Shown one piece after another: positions 61,530 to 64,000 of a stretch of DNA of 64,000 bases; the stretch's first letter is position 1; each line of letters starts with the position of its first letter. The DNA comes from Cryptosporangium minutisporangium (GTDB lineage: Bacteria; Actinomycetota; Actinomycetes; Mycobacteriales; Cryptosporangiaceae). Below the pieces are notes generated by a model. That model did not search any database, had not been told where the DNA came from, and saw only the letters and a program-made list of their open reading frames with translations. The stretch covers positions 25,755 through 89,754 of the forward strand of contig NZ_BAAAYN010000014.1 in assembly GCF_039536245.1 (NCBI RefSeq), given 5' to 3'. The position numbers and the translations under genes were made by a program.

Positions 61530-62422
61530 GCCGCCACCTTCTCGGATTGAGCAGCGGTGAGCTGCAGGAACATCTCCTCCAGGCCGCTTCCGTCGGCCGG
61601 GCGGAGCTCGGTGAGGACGACCCCGGCCGCGGCCGCCACGCGGCCCACCGCCTCGGCGTCCGCGTCGACCGAGAAGCCACCGCCCGGGGCGCCGGTCGTC
61701 GGCAGACCGGCCGCGTCGAGCGCTGCCCGCAGCGCAGCGGGGTCGGTGGACCGCACGCGGACGCCGGCGGCGCTGAGCAGATCGGCCTTGCTGCCCTGGG
61801 CGACGATCCGGCCGCGGCCGATCACGATCAGGTGGTCGGCGATCACCTCGACCTCCCGGAGCAGGTGCGAGGAGAGCAGCACGGTGCCGCCCCGGTCGGC
61901 GAACTCGCGGAGCAGGCCGCGCATCCAGAAGATGCCCTCCGGGTCGAGCCCGTTGGCCGGCTCGTCGAGGATCAGCACCGCCGGGTCGCCGAGCAACGCG
62001 TGCGCCAGACCGAGCCGCTGCCGCATTCCCAGTGAGTACGCACCCACCCGTCGCCGTGCGGCCTCCGGCGGCAGCCCGACCCGATCGAGCAGCGCCTGCA
62101 CGTGCTTCCGGTCGACGCCGAGGATCCGAGCCGAGACGGCGAGGACCTCGAAGCCGGTCCGGCCGGCGTGCTGAGCACTCGCGTCGAGCAGCACCCCGAC
62201 CTCGCGTCCGGGGTTCGGCAGGTCGCGGTAGGGCAACCCGTTGACGGTCGCGCTGCCGTGCGAGGGCGGAGTGAGCCCACAGACCATCCGCAGCGTCGTG
62301 GACTTCCCGGCTCCGTTCGGGCCGAGGAAGCCGGTGACGCTACCTGGTTCGCAGCGGAACGAGACGTCGTCCACCGCTTTGTACGCGCCGTACGTCTTGG
62401 TCAGTCGGTCAACAGCGATCAT
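61526..62422 (-). CDS. ABC transporter ATP-binding protein (drug/lipid exporter type)
   Basis: 298 residues from the ATG at 62422. Walker A GFLGPNGAGKSTTL, signature YSLGMRQRLGLAHAL, Walker B VLILDEPANGLDP, and a C-terminal extension of about 80 residues as in DrrA/CcmA-type ATPases. Coupled to the ABC-2 permease. Divergent from a histidine kinase gene 128 bases away, the layout of BceRS/DesK-like systems that induce an exporter. Confidence 0.9.
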   Translation of the reverse strand: MIAVDRLTKTYGAYKAVDDVSFRCEPGSVTGFLGPNGAGKSTTLRMVCGLTPPSHGSATVNGLPYRDLPNPGREVGVLLDASAQHAGRTGFEVLAVSARILGVDRKHVQALLDRVGLPPEAARRRVGAYSLGMRQRLGLAHALLGDPAVLILDEPANGLDPEGIFWMRGLLREFADRGGTVLLSSHLLREVEVIADHLIVIGRGRIVAQGSKADLLSAAGVRVRSTDPAALRAALDAAGLPTTGAPGGGFSVDADAEAVGRVAAAAGVVLTELRPADGSGLEEMFLQLTAAQSEKVAA

Positions 62423-62550
62423 GGGACGAGCGTCGCGGTGGACGGCGTCCGGACGCGTCGCCCGGAAGGCTACGGCCGGTGACCGAAGTAGCGTCACCTA
62501 TCAACTTTGGTCGGTATCCGACCGGCTCGCGACGGTCGTAGCCTGGTTCC

Positions 62551-63801
62551 ATGGGGTCGGCGGTGGACAAGCGTGCGGCGCACGCCGATCCGGCCACCAA
62601 CGAGGCGATGCTGACGTACCTGGCGGACCGCCCGGAGCCGGACCAGTCACCCCTGCGGCAACGCGCGGTCGACGTGATCTGCGTAGTGGTGTCGGCGGCT
62701 CTCCCGGTCGGCTTCTGGATCGCGCTGGCGACCGGCCACACCGAGGTCGAAGAGCCGCTCCAGTGGGTCGACCTGATCATGGCCACGCTCTGTGCCCCAC
62801 TGGTCTGGTGGCGCCGTCGCTGGCCGACGACGATCTCGGTCGTCGTCTCCGTGTTGGCCACCGTCGCGACACTGGCCAGCATCGCGCAGGGCATCACGCT
62901 GCTCACGGTCGCGGTCCACCGACGACCACGCGCGGTGTTCTTCGCCGCGGCGGTGTTCGTCGCGACCGGCGCCATTTACAACGTGGTGCGGCCGAGCCCG
63001 GACGTTCCGTACTGGGTCACGTTCCTCATGGTGAATCTGCTCGCCGCCGGTCTGGTGGCCTGGGGAAGCTTCATCAAGGCCCGGCGCGCGCTGATCGCCT
63101 CGCTGCGGGACCGAGCCCGCCGCGCCGAGGAGGAGCAGCACCGCCGGGTCGAGCAGGCCCGCCAGTTGGAGCGCACCCGGATCGCCCGCGAGATGCACGA
63201 CGTCCTCGCTCACCGGATCTCGCTGCTGAGCCTGCACGCCGGCGCCCTGGAGTTCCGCCCGGACGCCCCGCCCGACGAGATCGCGCGCGCCGCCGGCGTC
63301 ATCCGCACCAGCGCTCACCAGGCCCTCCAGGAGCTGCGCGACGTCATCGGCGTGTTGCGGGCCGACGGCGGTGAGGCCGAGCGCGACCGGCCCCAGCCCA
63401 CGCTCGGCGACCTGCCCGCGCTGGTGACCGAGGCGCGTCGGGCGGGCGCCACGATCGACCTCGACGTCCGGGTGGACGACCCGGACACGGTGCCGGACAT
63501 CGTCGGCCGGACCGCCTACCGGGTGGTGCAGGAGGGGCTGACCAACGCCCGTAAGCACGCGCGCGGCGCGGCGGTGCGGGTCACGGTGAGCGGTGACCGG
63601 GGGGAAGGGCTGACCGTCGAGGTGCGGAACTGGCTGCCGCTCCGGAGTGCGGTGGTCACTGGTAGCGCCGACCAGATCCCTGGTACCGGCACGGGCATCA
63701 TCGGGCTCGGCGAGCGGGTCGGCCTCGCCGGTGGGCGCCTGGAGCACGGCCCCTCGACGGCCGGCGACTTCCGCCTGACAGCATGGCTGCCGTGGGATTG
63801 A
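62551..63801 (+). CDS. NarL-family sensor histidine kinase
   Basis: 416 residues. Four to five membrane helices in the first 170 residues, a HisKA_3 segment with phosphoacceptor His in [18 protein letters not shown], and an ATPase domain ([29 protein letters not shown]). Signal unknown; cell-envelope stress is usual when such kinases sit beside an ABC-2 exporter. TAGCCT six bases before the ATG suggests a leaderless transcript. Partner regulator follows. Confidence 0.9.
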   Translation: MGSAVDKRAAHADPATNEAMLTYLADRPEPDQSPLRQRAVDVICVVVSAALPVGFWIALATGHTEVEEPLQWVDLIMATLCAPLVWWRRRWPTTISVVVSVLATVATLASIAQGITLLTVAVHRRPRAVFFAAAVFVATGAIYNVVRPSPDVPYWVTFLMVNLLAAGLVAWGSFIKARRALIASLRDRARRAEEEQHRRVEQARQLERTRIAREMHDVLAHRISLLSLHAGALEFRPDAPPDEIARAAGVIRTSAHQALQELRDVIGVLRADGGEAERDRPQPTLGDLPALVTEARRAGATIDLDVRVDDPDTVPDIVGRTAYRVVQEGLTNARKHARGAAVRVTVSGDRGEGLTVEVRNWLPLRSAVVTGSADQIPGTGTGIIGLGERVGLAGGRLEHGPSTAGDFRLTAWLPWD

Positions 63802-63883
63802 GGGAGTCTCCGAAGTGAGCATCGCAGGGAGTCCTAGCGACCGAGGAGCGGAGCGGAGGAGGCGACCGGGAGACACAGACCGC

Positions 63884-64000
63884 ATGACCCGGGTATTGAT
63901 CGTGGACGACGACGCGCTGGTGCGCGCCGGCCTGACGATGATCCTGTCCGGCACCGACGACCTGCAGGTGGTCGGCGAGGCGGCGGACGGCACGGAGGTG
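63884..64000 (+). CDS. Response regulator (partial, cut by window end)
   Basis: 39 residues visible from the ATG at 63884: [20 protein letters not shown] and VGEAADG, the start of a NarL-type receiver domain with its acidic pocket. The phosphorylated Asp and the DNA-binding domain lie beyond the edge. It follows the sensor kinase by 82 bases and is its likely partner. Confidence 0.85.
   Translation, partial: MTRVLIVDDDALVRAGLTMILSGTDDLQVVGEAADGTEV

Noticed and set aside
59077..61680. 867-codon minus-strand frame across the VWA gene and ABC permease gene
   Set aside because: Crosses a strong terminator and is antisense to the VWA protein; no recognisable domain.

Overview
The window is 64 kb of high-G+C DNA (roughly 70-73% by eye) with dense, often overlapping genes, frequent GTG starts, GGAGG-type ribosome sites mixed with apparently leaderless starts, ergothioneine genes, ECF sigma factors, SpoIIE-type phosphatases and a mycobacteria-like murI/rph/rdgB neighbourhood. 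This points to an aerobic filamentous-type actinomycete (Actinomycetota; a Cryptosporangium/Frankia-like lineage is a guess). It reads as chromosome: no transposase, integrase, phage gene, plasmid origin or CRISPR array was seen.

Layout. 1-11.5 kb: a metabolic region. A B12-type diol dehydratase large subunit (cut by the window start) lies behind a membrane-anchored Ser/Thr-kinase-like protein with NHL repeats. Next, on the same strand, come a GlcG/HbpS-like protein, an acetamidase/formamidase and an APC permease. Divergent from these are a class III aminotransferase, an APH-type kinase, a short-chain dehydrogenase and a GntR regulator. Together they look like uptake and breakdown of an amino-alcohol or related compound. 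11.5-18.1 kb: an ECF sigma factor with a small membrane partner, then an assimilatory nitrite reductase operon (small acidic ORF, nirB, nirD, uroporphyrinogen-III synthase with a winged helix). 18.2-25.5 kb: a soluble zincin protease, a winged-helix protein, an unknown Cys-containing protein, a double-module sensor kinase with its LuxR regulator, and a cysteine dioxygenase followed by a 56-residue ORF.

26.4-35.9 kb is a signalling block: a STAS anti-anti-sigma factor, a GAF-SpoIIE phosphatase, an RsbW-like/GAF/SpoIIE fusion, a 1447-residue hybrid kinase with a tandem HAMP array, and a response regulator. 36-41.4 kb: a CopC-CopD protein and a zinc-finger anti-sigma candidate diverge from a SigC-like ECF sigma factor, followed by a MauE/DoxX protein and a DsbA-like thiol protein. 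41.4-44.1 kb: an ECF-type Co/Ni importer (ATPase, CbiQ, PDGLE protein, CbiM) behind a near-perfect Nur-box-like site. 44.2-48 kb: peroxiredoxin, tRNA-Leu(TAG), a small membrane protein, a MscS channel, rdgB and rph.

48-54 kb: a GDSL hydrolase, two GT4 glycosyltransferases, two metallo-beta-lactamase-fold hydrolases and murI. 54.1-58.5 kb: ergothioneine operon egtABCD, without egtE. 58.8-64 kb: a membrane-anchored substrate-binding/VWA protein, an ABC exporter pair, and a sensor kinase with the start of its response regulator at the window edge.

No single undescribed system is proven here. The best candidates are the kinase-like/NHL protein with an altered DFG motif in the diol dehydratase operon, the 26-36 kb partner-switching/phosphorelay block, the Nur-box importer, the hidden 56-residue ORF flanked by hairpins, and two families of dispersed palindromic repeats.
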